Shown: piece by piece, positions 8,328-16,921 of the stretch | Layout of the letters: the number at the start of each line of letters is the position of its first letter | Position numbering within the stretch: position 1 is the first letter of the stretch | Origin: Pseudomonadota bacterium | Lineage (GTDB): Bacteria > Pseudomonadota > Gammaproteobacteria > Burkholderiales > Gallionellaceae | DNA: 42,444 nt | Direction: 5' to 3' | Assembly (NCBI GenBank): GCA_021822115.1 | Contig: JAJZSA010000015.1 | Span: 1 to 42,444 of the forward strand | The notes under the pieces: model-generated | What the model saw: only the letters and a program-made list of their open reading frames with translations | Told to the model about the DNA's origin: nothing | Databases searched by the model: none | Position numbers and translations under genes: made by a program

Positions 8328-9449
8328 TCACCCCAGCAGACTGCGCACCGCCGCGACGACGCGCTCCACATCTGCCTCGCTCATGCGCGGGAACAAGGGC
8401 AGCGTGACGATGCGCTGCCCCACCCGCTCCGCCACCGGGAACATACCTTCGTGGAAACCGCGCTGGCGGTACATCTGGAACAGGTGGATGGGCGGGTAAT
8501 GCACGCCGCAGCCGATGGCGTGCTGCTCTTTCATCTTCGCCATGAAATCGCTGCGCTTCACGCCTTGCGGCAGCACAATCTCGAACATGTGCCAGTTGGT
8601 GTTGCTGAAGTCTTTGACCGGCAACTGTGCCCCGGTCTCCTTTTCGAACCCCGTACCGAACACCTCGAAATAATGCTTTGCCAGCGCATGACGGCGCGCG
8701 GTGATGGCGTCCAGTTGCGGCAGTTGGTTCAGACCGATGGCGGCGGCGACATCGGTCATGTTGTACTTGCCGCCCAGCACATCCACGTCCATGCCGTCGA
8801 AGCCGGTGCGGGTCACGCCTTGCAGGCGATACTTCTCGGCCAGCCGCGCTTCCGCGTCGTTGTTCAGCACCAGGCAACCACCTTCGGTGGTGGTGAGATT
8901 CTTGTTGGCCTGGAAGCTGAACGAGACGAAATCGCCGAAGCTGCCGATGCGCTTGCCGTTCCACTGCGAACCCAACGATTGGGCGGCATCTTCCACCACG
9001 CGCAGCTTGTGCTTGGTGGCGATGGCATACAGGCGGTCGCGGTCGACCGGCAGGCCGGAAAGGTCGACCGGGATGATGGCGCGCGTCTTCGGTGTGATGG
9101 CAGCTTCGACCTTATCCAGATCGATGTTGCGCGTGACCGGATCGATGTCCACGAACACCGGTGTGGCCCCCACTTCAAGGATCACATTGGAGGTCGCCAC
9201 CCAGGAGATAGGCGTGGTGATGACTTCGTCCCCGGCCCCGATACCGGCGATGCGCAAAGCGATCTCCATGGTGCAGGTGCCGGAGTTGAAGGTGCGCACC
9301 GGGCGCCCGCCGAAATACGCCGAGAGCTGCTTCTCGAATTCCTGCACCTTGGGGCCGGACGTTATCCAGCCGGAACGCAGCACGTCGCCCACGGCGGCAA
9401 TGGCGGCTTCGTCGATGTAGGGTTTGGTGAAGGGTAAAAATTCGCTCAT
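8328..9449 (-). CDS. arnB: ArnB, UDP-4-keto-pentose aminotransferase
   Basis: ArnB uses pyridoxal phosphate and glutamate to aminate UDP-4-keto-pentose, giving UDP-4-amino-4-deoxy-L-arabinose. The 373-residue DegT/DnrJ/EryC1-family protein opens with FLPFTKPYIDEAAI and shows SGTCTMEIAL (cofactor phosphate), EDAAQSLGSQWNGKRIG, the Schiff-base lysine in SFQANKNLTTTEGG, GGKYNMTDVAAAIGLNQL and GVHYPPIH. The ATG at 9449 aligns with family members. A longer frame to 9509 would add a tail (SRLRGNDG) encoded by a dispersed repeat and is rejected. The repeat fills the gap to the flippase gene, and the stop faces the chemoreceptor gene 7 bases away. It belongs to the arnT-arnE-arnB half of the cluster. 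Confidence 0.94.
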   Translation of the reverse strand: MSEFLPFTKPYIDEAAIAAVGDVLRSGWITSGPKVQEFEKQLSAYFGGRPVRTFNSGTCTMEIALRIAGIGAGDEVITTPISWVATSNVILEVGATPVFVDIDPVTRNIDLDKVEAAITPKTRAIIPVDLSGLPVDRDRLYAIATKHKLRVVEDAAQSLGSQWNGKRIGSFGDFVSFSFQANKNLTTTEGGCLVLNNDAEARLAEKYRLQGVTRTGFDGMDVDVLGGKYNMTDVAAAIGLNQLPQLDAITARRHALAKHYFEVFGTGFEKETGAQLPVKDFSNTNWHMFEIVLPQGVKRSDFMAKMKEQHAIGCGVHYPPIHLFQMYRQRGFHEGMFPVAERVGQRIVTLPLFPRMSEADVERVVAAVRSLLG

Positions 9450-9475
9450 AAGTCTCAGCCTGTCCTCAGTAGAGC

Positions 9476-9587
9476 CGTCATTCCCGCGCAGGCGGGAATC
9501 CAGCGGCATTGTCCAATATGCTTTTGTCCTTGCTGCGCAAGGGATTTATTCCAGATTCACTGGATACCGGCGGGCGCCGGTATGACG
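9476..9587. repeat. dispersed palindromic repeat (copy 1) between arnE and arnB
   Basis: The left arm at 9476-9503 begins CGTCATTCCCGCG and ends GGAATCCAG. The right arm at 9559-9587 begins ACTGGATACCGG and ends TATGACG. The arms are imperfect reverse complements flanking about 55 bases. Related copies lie at 27007-27076 and 29172-29295. This is the family whose translation often appears as SRLRGND in betaproteobacterial genomes. Confidence 0.85.
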
Positions 9588-9594
9588 CCCCTTG

Positions 9595-9966
9595 TCACGC
9601 TCGCGAAATGATGATGACGCCGACGATGATGACGGCCATGCCCACCAGCTTGGTGGCGTTGAACGGTTCGCCCAGCAGGTAATACGCCGCCAGCGCATTC
9701 ACCACATAGGCCATGGACAGCATGGGAAAAGCGATGCTGACCGGCACACGCGACAGCGCCATGATCCACACCACCACGCTGATGCCATAGCAGAACAAGG
9801 CGGTGACGATGTGCCATTCGGTCATCAGTTTCCAGCCGATGGGCAGGATGTTGGCGCTGCTGAATTCGAAATGACCAATGACATTGGTACCCGCCTTCAT
9901 CAGGATCTGGGCGGCGGCATTGAGCATCACGCCGATGAAGATCAGGGAGAAGCTGAGCAGACTCAT
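9595..9966 (-). CDS. arnE: ArnE/ArnF-like small membrane protein, putative aminoarabinose-lipid flippase subunit
   Basis: The 123-residue product has four hydrophobic helices (about residues 3-24, 48-70, 75-95 and 100-120) in the small multidrug resistance/EamA fold. In E. coli, ArnE and ArnF together are thought to flip undecaprenyl-phosphate-aminoarabinose to the periplasm. The LNAAAQILMKAG stretch in helix 1 with a charged lysine and the later LGEPFNATKLVGM are typical of this group. Only one such gene is seen here, so it may work as a homodimer or pair with a product encoded elsewhere; whether to call it ArnE or ArnF is uncertain. Its ATG overlaps the arnT stop by 4 bases (ATGA), indicating coupling. 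A dispersed repeat separates it from arnB downstream. Confidence 0.82.
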   Translation of the reverse strand: MSLLSFSLIFIGVMLNAAAQILMKAGTNVIGHFEFSSANILPIGWKLMTEWHIVTALFCYGISVVVWIMALSRVPVSIAFPMLSMAYVVNALAAYYLLGEPFNATKLVGMAVIIVGVIIISRA

Positions 9967-11612
9967 GGTTTCTTCACCACGACGACTTGATGGTCACGAT
10001 AGATCTCCTGCATCGGCTGTATCTTCTGGCGCATCTCGGCCTCGGCCCACAGCGGGTAGATGGCATAGGCTACTGTGTCTTGCGCCCAGCGTTGCGCCAT
10101 GGCATCCACACTGGGCACCCATTTTTGCGGTTCCTGGCCGATGCCGAAAGCCATCTCGTCCTTGAAGTCGACCAGCGTCAGCGTGCGTTGCAGATAGAAA
10201 GGCAAAGTCTGCTCGTAGCTGTACACGGAATAGAACGGTGCTTCCGGTTTGACTTGCGGTGCAATGGCGTCCGCAATCAGATAGGCGGAGCGTTCACGCG
10301 CGATGGTGTTGTAACCCGTGATGCCGATCTGCGCCGCCAGCAGGCTGGCGAATGCGAGCGCTGCCATGGCCGGCAGCTTGGCCTGCCGCCGCAAGCCGTA
10401 CAGCGCAGCCGTCAATCCCAGCAACCAGATCCCGCCCGCGACCAAGAGCCAGTCGGCATACGCAGAATACATCTCATGCTGCACCGGATTCTCGGACTGC
10501 TGATCGACCAGCGGTTTCAGCCCGACCAACAGTGCCACCAGCACCGGCAGCACCGGCACAAGCAGCCAGAACAGACGCCGGACCGACATCTCGGCCAGCT
10601 GCTTGCCCATCAACAGTGCCAATGCCGGGAACATGGGCAATAGATAGGACGGCAGTTTGGAACTGGAGAGCGAGAAGAACAGATAGACGAACACCACCCA
10701 GACCAGCAGGAAGCGCTCTGCGCTGAAGCGGCGTGCCTGCGCACGCGCCTTCTGCCAGGTGCTGAGCAAGGTGTGGAACATCAGCAGAGTCCAGGGCAGC
10801 ATGCCGAACAGCAGGATAGGCGCGAAGTAATACCAGGGCTGGTACCGGTCATGCACCTTGGTCAGGAAACGCTCGACATGCTCATGGATGAAGAAGAACT
10901 GGAAGAACTCGGGATTGGCGCGCATCACCAGCACGAACCATGGCGCGGTGACCAACAGGAACACCGCCAGTCCGCCCAACCAATGCATGCGCGTCCAGAT
11001 GACGAGGTCACGATTGAAGATTGAATAGAGGAACAAGGCCGCTCCCGGCAGGATCAATCCCATCAGCCCTTTGCTCAAGACGGCCAGTCCCAGTGCCGCC
11101 CAGGCCAGCAGCATCCAGTTGCGACGCACGGGTTGTGCTGCTTGCTGCTGCGCCAGCAACAGCGAGAACAAACCGAGCGAGATGAAGAAACTCACCCCGG
11201 TATCCAGCGTGTTGACGTGGGCCATCAGGGCATAGAAGACGCCGCCGCCGAGGACCAGTCCGGCATACCAGCCCGCCTCGCGCCCGAACAGCCGCATGCC
11301 GGTATAGATCGTCAGCAGGATACCGAGGAAACCAGTCAACGCCGTCCACAGACGCGAGGTCCAGGGCTGCACGCCGAACGCCTCATAGGCAGCAGCAGTG
11401 GCCCAGTATTGCAAAGGCGGCTTCTCGAAATATTTGAAATCGTTGAGATGCGGCGTCACCCAATCACCGCTGACCACCATCTCGCGCGAGATCTCGGCAT
11501 AGCGCCCCTCGTCGGGTTTGATCAGTTTGCGGTATTGCAGATTGCCGAACCAGATGACGACGACAGCCAGCATCAATATCCAGAGCGTGCGTCTTGAGAA
11601 TCGAAGGTTCAT
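9963..11612 (-). CDS. arnT: ArnT, lipid A aminoarabinose transferase (GT83/PMT-like)
   Basis: ArnT transfers aminoarabinose from undecaprenyl phosphate to lipid A phosphates on the periplasmic face, lowering surface negative charge and polymyxin binding. The 549-residue integral membrane protein starts with a short basic segment and one helix. The conserved loop KPDEGRYAEISREMVVSGDWVTPHLND carries the acidic residues characteristic of PMT-fold transferases, and YFEKPPLQYW follows. At least ten further hydrophobic helices run to about residue 435, then a C-terminal periplasmic domain. The fold assignment is firm. A generic PMT transferase would be the alternative, but the neighbours argue for ArnT. 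It lies 35 bases downstream of xseA and may be cotranscribed with it. Confidence 0.92.
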   Translation of the reverse strand: MNLRFSRRTLWILMLAVVVIWFGNLQYRKLIKPDEGRYAEISREMVVSGDWVTPHLNDFKYFEKPPLQYWATAAAYEAFGVQPWTSRLWTALTGFLGILLTIYTGMRLFGREAGWYAGLVLGGGVFYALMAHVNTLDTGVSFFISLGLFSLLLAQQQAAQPVRRNWMLLAWAALGLAVLSKGLMGLILPGAALFLYSIFNRDLVIWTRMHWLGGLAVFLLVTAPWFVLVMRANPEFFQFFFIHEHVERFLTKVHDRYQPWYYFAPILLFGMLPWTLLMFHTLLSTWQKARAQARRFSAERFLLVWVVFVYLFFSLSSSKLPSYLLPMFPALALLMGKQLAEMSVRRLFWLLVPVLPVLVALLVGLKPLVDQQSENPVQHEMYSAYADWLLVAGGIWLLGLTAALYGLRRQAKLPAMAALAFASLLAAQIGITGYNTIARERSAYLIADAIAPQVKPEAPFYSVYSYEQTLPFYLQRTLTLVDFKDEMAFGIGQEPQKWVPSVDAMAQRWAQDTVAYAIYPLWAEAEMRQKIQPMQEIYRDHQVVVVKKP

Positions 11613-11647
11613 CTTGTCCTGTGGCGGTACGGTTGCGAGGGCGGATT

Positions 11648-12991
11648 CTAACCCGATTCCCCCCGCCCTTCGCGGACTTTGCTGACCGCCACTTGGGCGC
11701 TGCCATGGGAGAAGGTGACCTCAAGGGCCTCACCGATATGCAATTCCGTTGCGGAACGCACGATGCCGCCATCGAGCTTGCGCACCAGACTGTAGCCGCG
11801 TGCCAGCACCTGTTGCGGATCGAGCAGATGCAGGTGCAGCTGCAAGGAACGCAGACGCTCGTCAGCTTGGGTCAATCGATTGTCGATTGCCAGTTGCAAG
11901 CGATGCTGCAAGGTCTGGCCGGACACGCGCAGGACCTCGATATCCGGGCGTCGGACTTGCCAGCGCTGCCGTATCGATTGCATCGCCCAGACTTGCCGTT
12001 GCGCCATCGAACCTTGCGCCTGACGTAAACGGCGCGCCAAACCGGACAACTGTTCGCGCTGTTGCTGCAAGCGTTGTGCGGGATGCACCAGACGCCGTTG
12101 CAGGAAATCCACCTGCTGCATGCGTCGCTCGATCTGGTGCATCTGGAGGGCGTTCAGTTGCCGCGCCTGCTTGACCAGCGCCTGACGCAACTCCTGCCGG
12201 TCCGGCACGGCGGCCTGCGCTGCGGCAGTCGGCGTGGCAGCGCGCAAGTCGGCCACGAAATCCGCGATGGTGAAATCCGTTTCATGTCCCACGCCGCTGA
12301 TGGTCGGGATCGCGCTGGCCGCGATGGCACGCGCCACCACCTCCTCGTTGAACGCCCACAGATCCTCGATGCTGCCGCCACCACGGCAGATCAGCAGCAC
12401 ATCGCATTCCGCGCGTTCGTTGGCAACACGGATCGCCTGCGCGATGCGGCGTGCCGCCCCCTCCCCCTGCACCATGGTCGGATACAGCACCACCGGAATA
12501 CCGGGCATGCGGTTGTTCAAGGTACGCAACACATCGCGCAACGCGGCGGCCTGCGGTGAGGTGACGACGCCGACGCAGCGCGGGAAGCGCGGCAACGGAC
12601 GTTTGCGCGCGGCCTCGAACAGCCCTTCCGCCGCCAGTTGCTGCTTGAGTCGTTCGAAGGCTTCATACAAGGCGCCCTGCCCGGCAGGCCGCATGCGCTC
12701 CAGTGTCAGCTGGAAATCGCCGCGTGCCTCATACAGCGTGGCCAGCGCATGCACTTCGACCTGCATGCCGTTGGCGGGACGGAAATCGAGATATTGGTGT
12801 TTATGGCGGAACATGACACAGCGCACCTGCGCCTGTTCATCCTTGAGCGAGAAGTACCAGTGACCGGAAGCGGCCGCGACGAAATTGGATATCTCGCCGC
12901 GCACCCACACCAGCGGCAAACCGCCCTCAATCAGCCGCTTGGCGGCCGAGTTGAGTTCGCGGACACTGATGACGGTGTCGCTGGGGAACAT
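11648..12991 (-). CDS. xseA: exodeoxyribonuclease VII large subunit
   Basis: XseA is the catalytic large subunit of exonuclease VII, which with XseB degrades single-stranded DNA from both ends. The 447-residue product has the N-terminal OB-fold (SVRELNSAAKRLIEGGLPLVWVRGEISNF...GHWYFSLKDEQAQVRCVMF), then the catalytic core with VGVVTSPQAAALRDVLRTL, the GGGSIEDLWAFNEE block and GVGHETDFTIADFVAD. A long coiled-coil region follows at residues 255-390, and the C-terminal segment LARGYSLVRKLDGGIVRS completes the fold. Length and order are normal. The start lies 5 bases after the stop of the nucleotidyltransferase gene, so they are probably co-translated. xseB is not in the window. Confidence 0.96.
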   Translation of the reverse strand: MFPSDTVISVRELNSAAKRLIEGGLPLVWVRGEISNFVAAASGHWYFSLKDEQAQVRCVMFRHKHQYLDFRPANGMQVEVHALATLYEARGDFQLTLERMRPAGQGALYEAFERLKQQLAAEGLFEAARKRPLPRFPRCVGVVTSPQAAALRDVLRTLNNRMPGIPVVLYPTMVQGEGAARRIAQAIRVANERAECDVLLICRGGGSIEDLWAFNEEVVARAIAASAIPTISGVGHETDFTIADFVADLRAATPTAAAQAAVPDRQELRQALVKQARQLNALQMHQIERRMQQVDFLQRRLVHPAQRLQQQREQLSGLARRLRQAQGSMAQRQVWAMQSIRQRWQVRRPDIEVLRVSGQTLQHRLQLAIDNRLTQADERLRSLQLHLHLLDPQQVLARGYSLVRKLDGGIVRSATELHIGEALEVTFSHGSAQVAVSKVREGRGESG

Positions 12992-12996
12992 GCCAC

Positions 12997-14112
12997 TCAG
13001 CGACCGCGCGCATCGCCCCAGCGCAGCGGCGTGCGGTCGTCGCCGATGTACCAGGTCTGCCCGCTACGGTGTTCGACGCAATATTTGGGCGACACGATGG
13101 TCTCTGCGAACACCATGCCGGCGCTGATACGGGTGTATTCCAGCAGAATGCTGCGGATCACCTTGGCCCCGGCACAGATGTATGAACCGCGCGTGATCCA
13201 GGTCGGCCCGATGATCTCGGCCCCGGCTTCCACGCATACGCCGGAATCGATATACACCGGACCTTCGATCTTCACCTTGTCCCAGTCGATGCGCGTATTG
13301 ATGCCGACCCAGACACCGGGACGCACTTCCTTGCCCGGCATCGGCATATGCGCGACCTCGCCGCGCAGCACACGCTGCAACACGCTCCAATAGTCGGCGA
13401 TATGGCCGATGTCGATCCAGTTGAAATGGCGCTTCTGCGCATAGAACGGCATGCCCTTTTCGGCCAGCATGGGGAACAACTGGCTGCCGATATCGAACTC
13501 CTGCCCCGGCGGGATCAAATCGATCACCTCCGGCTCGAAGATGTAGATGCCGGTACTGGCGAAATTCGAGCGCGCCTCCTCCGGCTTGGGCTTTTCCTGG
13601 AAGGCGATGATGCGACCGTCCGCATCGGTCTCGACCACCCCGTAGTTGCTGACATCTTCGTTCGGCACTTCCAGTGTGACGACACTGGCCATGGCCTTCT
13701 TGGTCTTGTGTTCCCACACAGCGGCACGGATATCAAGATCGATCAGCGCATCGCCGCACAGCACGATGGTGGTGGTATCGAAGAAACCGCCGAAATCCTG
13801 GATCTTGCGCATGCCGCCGGCCGACCCCAGCGACTTCGGCGTGATCTCGCCGTATTCGTAGACACCTTCGTAGGAGTAGCCGATATCGATGCCCCAGGTG
13901 CTGCCGTTACCGAAATAGTTCTCGATCTTCCAGTGCATGTAGGAGACGTTGACCATGATCTCCTCGATACCGTAACGCGCGAGATGCTCGACCAAGTATT
14001 CCATCACCGGTTTGCCGAGGATGGGGATCATCGGTTTGGGCAGGTCCTGCGTCAGCGGCCTGACGCGCGTTCCCTTGCCGGCGGCAAGGATCATGCCTTT
14101 GATCTTGTCCAA
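12997..14112 (-). CDS. sugar-phosphate nucleotidyltransferase with left-handed beta-helix (mannose-1-phosphate guanylyltransferase-like)
   Basis: The 371-residue product makes a nucleotide sugar from a sugar-1-phosphate and NTP. Residues 7-25 hold the pyrophosphorylase signature (MILAAGKGTRVRPLT...PKPMIPILGKP), and residues 110-120 contain LCGDALIDLD with a metal-binding Asp. FQEKPKPEEA and NWIDIGHIADY are substrate-region blocks, and residues 270-350 have the hexapeptide pattern of a left-handed beta-helix. The exact sugar cannot be read; GDP-mannose is the most likely from the family. Longer frames run into the tRNA genes and are rejected. The best start is the TTG at 14112, with AAGGAG 6 bases upstream; an internal ATG at 14094 has no comparable site. 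It leads a possible operon with xseA and arnT. Confidence 0.82.
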   Translation of the reverse strand: MDKIKGMILAAGKGTRVRPLTQDLPKPMIPILGKPVMEYLVEHLARYGIEEIMVNVSYMHWKIENYFGNGSTWGIDIGYSYEGVYEYGEITPKSLGSAGGMRKIQDFGGFFDTTTIVLCGDALIDLDIRAAVWEHKTKKAMASVVTLEVPNEDVSNYGVVETDADGRIIAFQEKPKPEEARSNFASTGIYIFEPEVIDLIPPGQEFDIGSQLFPMLAEKGMPFYAQKRHFNWIDIGHIADYWSVLQRVLRGEVAHMPMPGKEVRPGVWVGINTRIDWDKVKIEGPVYIDSGVCVEAGAEIIGPTWITRGSYICAGAKVIRSILLEYTRISAGMVFAETIVSPKYCVEHRSGQTWYIGDDRTPLRWGDARGR

Positions 14113-14138
14113 TCTGGTCTCCTTATCAGCGATGCCGG

Positions 14139-14144
14139 ATTCTA
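14139..14144 (-). promoter_or_regulatory. candidate -10 box for the nucleotidyltransferase gene
   Basis: TGTAGAATCCGG on the minus strand is a good -10 element, with a weak TTGTAG about 18 bases upstream. Transcription would start near 14132, which fits translation from the TTG at 14112 and excludes the longer frame. Confidence 0.4.
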
Positions 14145-14175
14145 CAACGCACGCTTCGCACGCTACAAAGCAAAT

Positions 14176-14197
14176 GACCCGCCACGATGGGCGGGTC
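14176..14197 (-). terminator. intrinsic terminator of the tRNA cluster
   Basis: On the minus strand GACCCGCC, a 6-base loop and GGCGGGTC form an 8-base-pair stem followed by ATTTGCTTTG. It lies 9 bases beyond the encoded CCA of tRNA-His and closes the pgsA-tRNA transcript. Confidence 0.75.
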
Positions 14198-14205
14198 AAC
14201 TGGTC

Positions 14206-14282
14206 TGGGGTGGCTGATGGGACTCGAACCCACGACAACCGGAATCACAATCCGGGGCTCTACCAACTGAGCTACAGCCACC
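14206..14282 (-). tRNA. tRNA-His (GTG)
   Basis: The minus strand reads GGTGGCTGTAGCTCAG at the 5' end, including the extra G at -1 characteristic of tRNA-His. The anticodon loop is TTGTGAT (anticodon GTG), the T arm has GTTCGAGTC, and the 3' end is CAGCCACC followed by an encoded CCA. The cloverleaf closes fully. Confidence 0.97.
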
Positions 14283-14301
14283 ATTGAAACTTTTCTACTA
14301 C

Positions 14302-14378
14302 TGGCGTGCCCGACAGGAATCGAACCTGTAACCCCCAGCTTAGAAGGCTGGTGCTCTATCCGGTTGAGCTACGGGCAC
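14302..14378 (-). tRNA. tRNA-Arg (TCT)
   Basis: The minus strand begins GTGCCCGTAGCTCAACCGG, has anticodon loop CTTCTAA (anticodon TCT, reading AGA), T arm GGTTCGATTCC and an acceptor end CGGGCAC-G with encoded CCA. It lies 19 bases from tRNA-His, in the same transcript. Confidence 0.97.
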
Positions 14379-14420
14379 AATTCTTTCGCGGCATGCTACA
14401 AACTTCGAACTTCGCTAACC

Positions 14421-14497
14421 TGGTCGGGGTGGAGAGATTCGAACTCCCGACATCCTGCTCCCAAAGCAGGCGCGCTACCAGGCTACGCTACACCCCG
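14421..14497 (-). tRNA. tRNA-Pro (TGG)
   Basis: The minus strand begins CGGGGTGTAGCGTAGCCTGG, has anticodon loop TTTGGGA (anticodon TGG), T arm AGTTCGAATCT and acceptor end CACCCCG-A with encoded CCA. It follows pgsA by 34 bases. Confidence 0.97.
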
Positions 14498-14531
14498 AAG
14501 GCGCGCCATTATACAGAGCGAAGCCGAAAAA

Positions 14532-15113
14532 TCAATTTCGATCGCGTGATTTTTCGTTGATCTGCGGCAACGCGAGCATCCAGTAATACACCATGGACCA
14601 CAAGGTGAGGATCGCCGCGAGATAGATGAGCACCGCACCCACCACATCACACGGGATACCGAACAACGGCTCCTGATACAGCAGGAACATGATGGCCAGC
14701 ATCTGGAAGGTGGTCTTCAGTTTACCCAGCATGGAAACGGCCACGCTCTTGCTGCTGCCGAGTTGTGCCATCCATTCGCGTAGTGCCGAGATGGTCAGTT
14801 CACGACCGATGATGATGAACGCGATCACCGCATCGACATGCCCCAGCTGCAACAGGATCGCCAAGGCGGCGATCACCATCAGCTTGTCCGCCACCGGGTC
14901 GAGGAAGGCGCCGAACGCCGAGCTCTGGTTCAGCACGCGCGCCAGATAACCATCCAGCCAGTCGGTGATGGAAGCCAGCCAGAAGATGAAGGTACCCAAG
15001 ACATGCTTGTGATGTAGCGACAACGTCTCGTCGGAGATATAGAACACGGCGAGGAACACCGGGATCAGGATGATGCGGAACCAGGTCAGCAGATTGGGGA
15101 TGTTCAGTGGCAT
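14532..15113 (-). CDS. pgsA: CDP-diacylglycerol-glycerol-3-phosphate 3-phosphatidyltransferase PgsA
   Basis: PgsA makes phosphatidylglycerol-phosphate from CDP-diacylglycerol and glycerol-3-phosphate in the inner membrane, the committed step to phosphatidylglycerol and cardiolipin. The 193-residue product opens with MPLNIPNLLTWFRI and carries the CDP-alcohol phosphotransferase motif in DWLDGYLARVLNQSSAFGAF and LDPVADK (D-G-x2-A-R-x8-G-x3-D-x3-D). Five to six hydrophobic helices are visible. It begins 2 bases after the uvrC stop, an arrangement common in proteobacteria, and is followed by tRNA-Pro, tRNA-Arg and tRNA-His, which are probably processed from the same transcript. Confidence 0.96.
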   Translation of the reverse strand: MPLNIPNLLTWFRIILIPVFLAVFYISDETLSLHHKHVLGTFIFWLASITDWLDGYLARVLNQSSAFGAFLDPVADKLMVIAALAILLQLGHVDAVIAFIIIGRELTISALREWMAQLGSSKSVAVSMLGKLKTTFQMLAIMFLLYQEPLFGIPCDVVGAVLIYLAAILTLWSMVYYWMLALPQINEKSRDRN

Positions 15114-15115
15114 TG

Positions 15116-16921
15116 CTAATGTAAATGTCGATATATGCGTTCCGCGAGTTCCTGGCTGATGCCCTCCACCCGCGCCAATTCTTCCATGCTGGCCTGTTGC
15201 ACGCCTTTCAAACCGCCGAAATGGGTCAACAGATTGCGGCGGCGCTTGTCGCCCACCCCTTCGATCTCTTCCAGCGAGGACGTCACGCGCGCCTTGCCAC
15301 GCCGTGCCCGGTGGCCGGTGATGGCGAAGCGGTGCGCCTCGTCGCGTACTTGCTGGATCAGATGCAGAGCCGGACTATCTGCGGGCAATTGTAGCGACTT
15401 TTCTTCACCGGGACGTAACAATTGCTCCAGCCCCGGCTTGCGTTCCACACCTTTTGCCACGCCCACCAGCGCGATATCGGACAAGCCGTATTCGCCCATC
15501 ACTTCCACGGCCATCGCCAGTTGCCCGGCACCACCATCGATCAGCAGCAGGTCTGGCCGCTTGCCCTCGCCCGTCTGCAGTTTCTGGTAACGCCGCTGCA
15601 AAGCCTGCTTCATCGCGGCGTAGTCGTCGCCCGGCGTGATGCCGCTGATGTTGTAGCGCCGGTATTCCTGCGGGCGGATGGCCAGGTCGTCGTACACCAC
15701 GCACGAGGCGACGGTCGCTTCGCCCATGGTGTGACTGATATCGAAACATTCGATACGCTTCAGTTCGGGCAAGGCCAGCGCCTCGCGCAACGCCTCCAGC
15801 CGCATCATCTGCCCGGCTTGCATGCCGGCTTGCTGCTTCAGCGCCAGCAAGGCATTGGCCTGCGCCATCTCCAGCCACTGGCGACGCTCGCCGCTCACCG
15901 CATGGCGGATCTGCACCTTGTGCCCGGCCTGTTCCGACAGCAATTGCTCCAGCGTCTCGTCCTGCACCGCGATACCGGTGACGATGAGCGGCGGCACGCT
16001 GCGTTCCAGATAATGCTGGGCCAGGAAGGCTTCCAGCACTTCACCGGCATCCTGTCCCTGCACATTGGGTGGGAAGAACGGCTTGTCACCTAAATGGCGA
16101 CCACCGCGCACCACCGCCAGATTCAGGCACAAGGCGCCCTCCGCTTCCACCACGGCCACGATATCGGCATCGGTATCGCGTCCACTCTCCACGAACTGGC
16201 GCTGCTGCACGGTATGCAAGGCCTGCAACTGGTCACGCAAGGCGGCGGCGTGTTCGTATTCGAACTTCTCCGCTGCCGCTTCCATCTCGGCACGCAGCCG
16301 CTTCTCCACCTCGTCGTGCTTGCCCTGCAACAGCAAGGCCGCATGGCGCACATCCGCCGCGTAATCCGCCGCGCTGATGATGCCGACACAAGGCGCACTG
16401 CAACGATGGATCTGGTGCAACAAGCATGGACGCGTGCGATTGTTGAACACCCCATCCTCGCAGGTGCGCAGCTTGAACACCTTCTGCAACAGATTGATGC
16501 TCTCCTTCGCCGCCTGCGCATTGGGATAGGGACCGAAATATTGGTGACGCCGGTCGGTGGTGCCGCGGTAATAGGTCAGGCGCGGCGATGGATCGCCGGT
16601 GAGCACGATATAGGGATAGGTCTTGTCGTCGCGGAACAGGATGTTGTAACGCGGCTTCAGCGTCTTGATGAGGTTGTTCTCCAGCAGCAAGGCCTCGGCC
16701 TCGGTGCGCGTCACCGTCACCTCGATCCTGGAGATATGCGACACCATCAACTGGATGCGCGGCGACAGGTTGCTCTTCTGGAAATACGAACTGACGCGCT
16801 TCTTGAGCTGGCTGGCCTTGCCGACATACAGCACCTGCCCTGCCGCATCCAGCATGCGGTACACGCCGGGTTGCAACGGCAACCCGGCCAGGAAAGATTT
16901 GATGTCGAAGCCGTCGGTCAT
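15116..16921 (-). CDS. uvrC: excinuclease ABC subunit C (UvrC)
   Basis: UvrC makes both incisions around bulky DNA lesions after recruitment by UvrB. The 601-residue product has the N-terminal GIY-YIG nuclease ([23 protein letters not shown]...LKKRVSSYF), the cysteine cluster region ([30 protein letters not shown]), a UVR motif near residues 200-235, the RNase H-like 5' nuclease domain ([20 protein letters not shown] and [10 protein letters not shown]) and a C-terminal helix-hairpin-helix pair ([21 protein letters not shown]). Length is normal. Its ATG overlaps the stop of the uracil-DNA-glycosylase-like gene by 4 bases, and pgsA follows 2 bases later. Confidence 0.97.
   Translation of the reverse strand: MTDGFDIKSFLAGLPLQPGVYRMLDAAGQVLYVGKASQLKKRVSSYFQKSNLSPRIQLMVSHISRIEVTVTRTEAEALLLENNLIKTLKPRYNILFRDDKTYPYIVLTGDPSPRLTYYRGTTDRRHQYFGPYPNAQAAKESINLLQKVFKLRTCEDGVFNNRTRPCLLHQIHRCSAPCVGIISAADYAADVRHAALLLQGKHDEVEKRLRAEMEAAAEKFEYEHAAALRDQLQALHTVQQRQFVESGRDTDADIVAVVEAEGALCLNLAVVRGGRHLGDKPFFPPNVQGQDAGEVLEAFLAQHYLERSVPPLIVTGIAVQDETLEQLLSEQAGHKVQIRHAVSGERRQWLEMAQANALLALKQQAGMQAGQMMRLEALREALALPELKRIECFDISHTMGEATVASCVVYDDLAIRPQEYRRYNISGITPGDDYAAMKQALQRRYQKLQTGEGKRPDLLLIDGGAGQLAMAVEVMGEYGLSDIALVGVAKGVERKPGLEQLLRPGEEKSLQLPADSPALHLIQQVRDEAHRFAITGHRARRGKARVTSSLEEIEGVGDKRRRNLLTHFGGLKGVQQASMEELARVEGISQELAERIYRHLH

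Noticed and set aside
9450..9509. Longer ArnB start giving an SRLRGNDG tail
   Set aside because: The extra residues come from a dispersed repeat, and family members align from the ATG at 9449.
14113..14238. N-terminal extension of the nucleotidyltransferase
   Set aside because: It would run through the tRNA terminator and into tRNA-His; the SD-supported TTG at 14112 and a -10 box at 14139-14144 contradict it.
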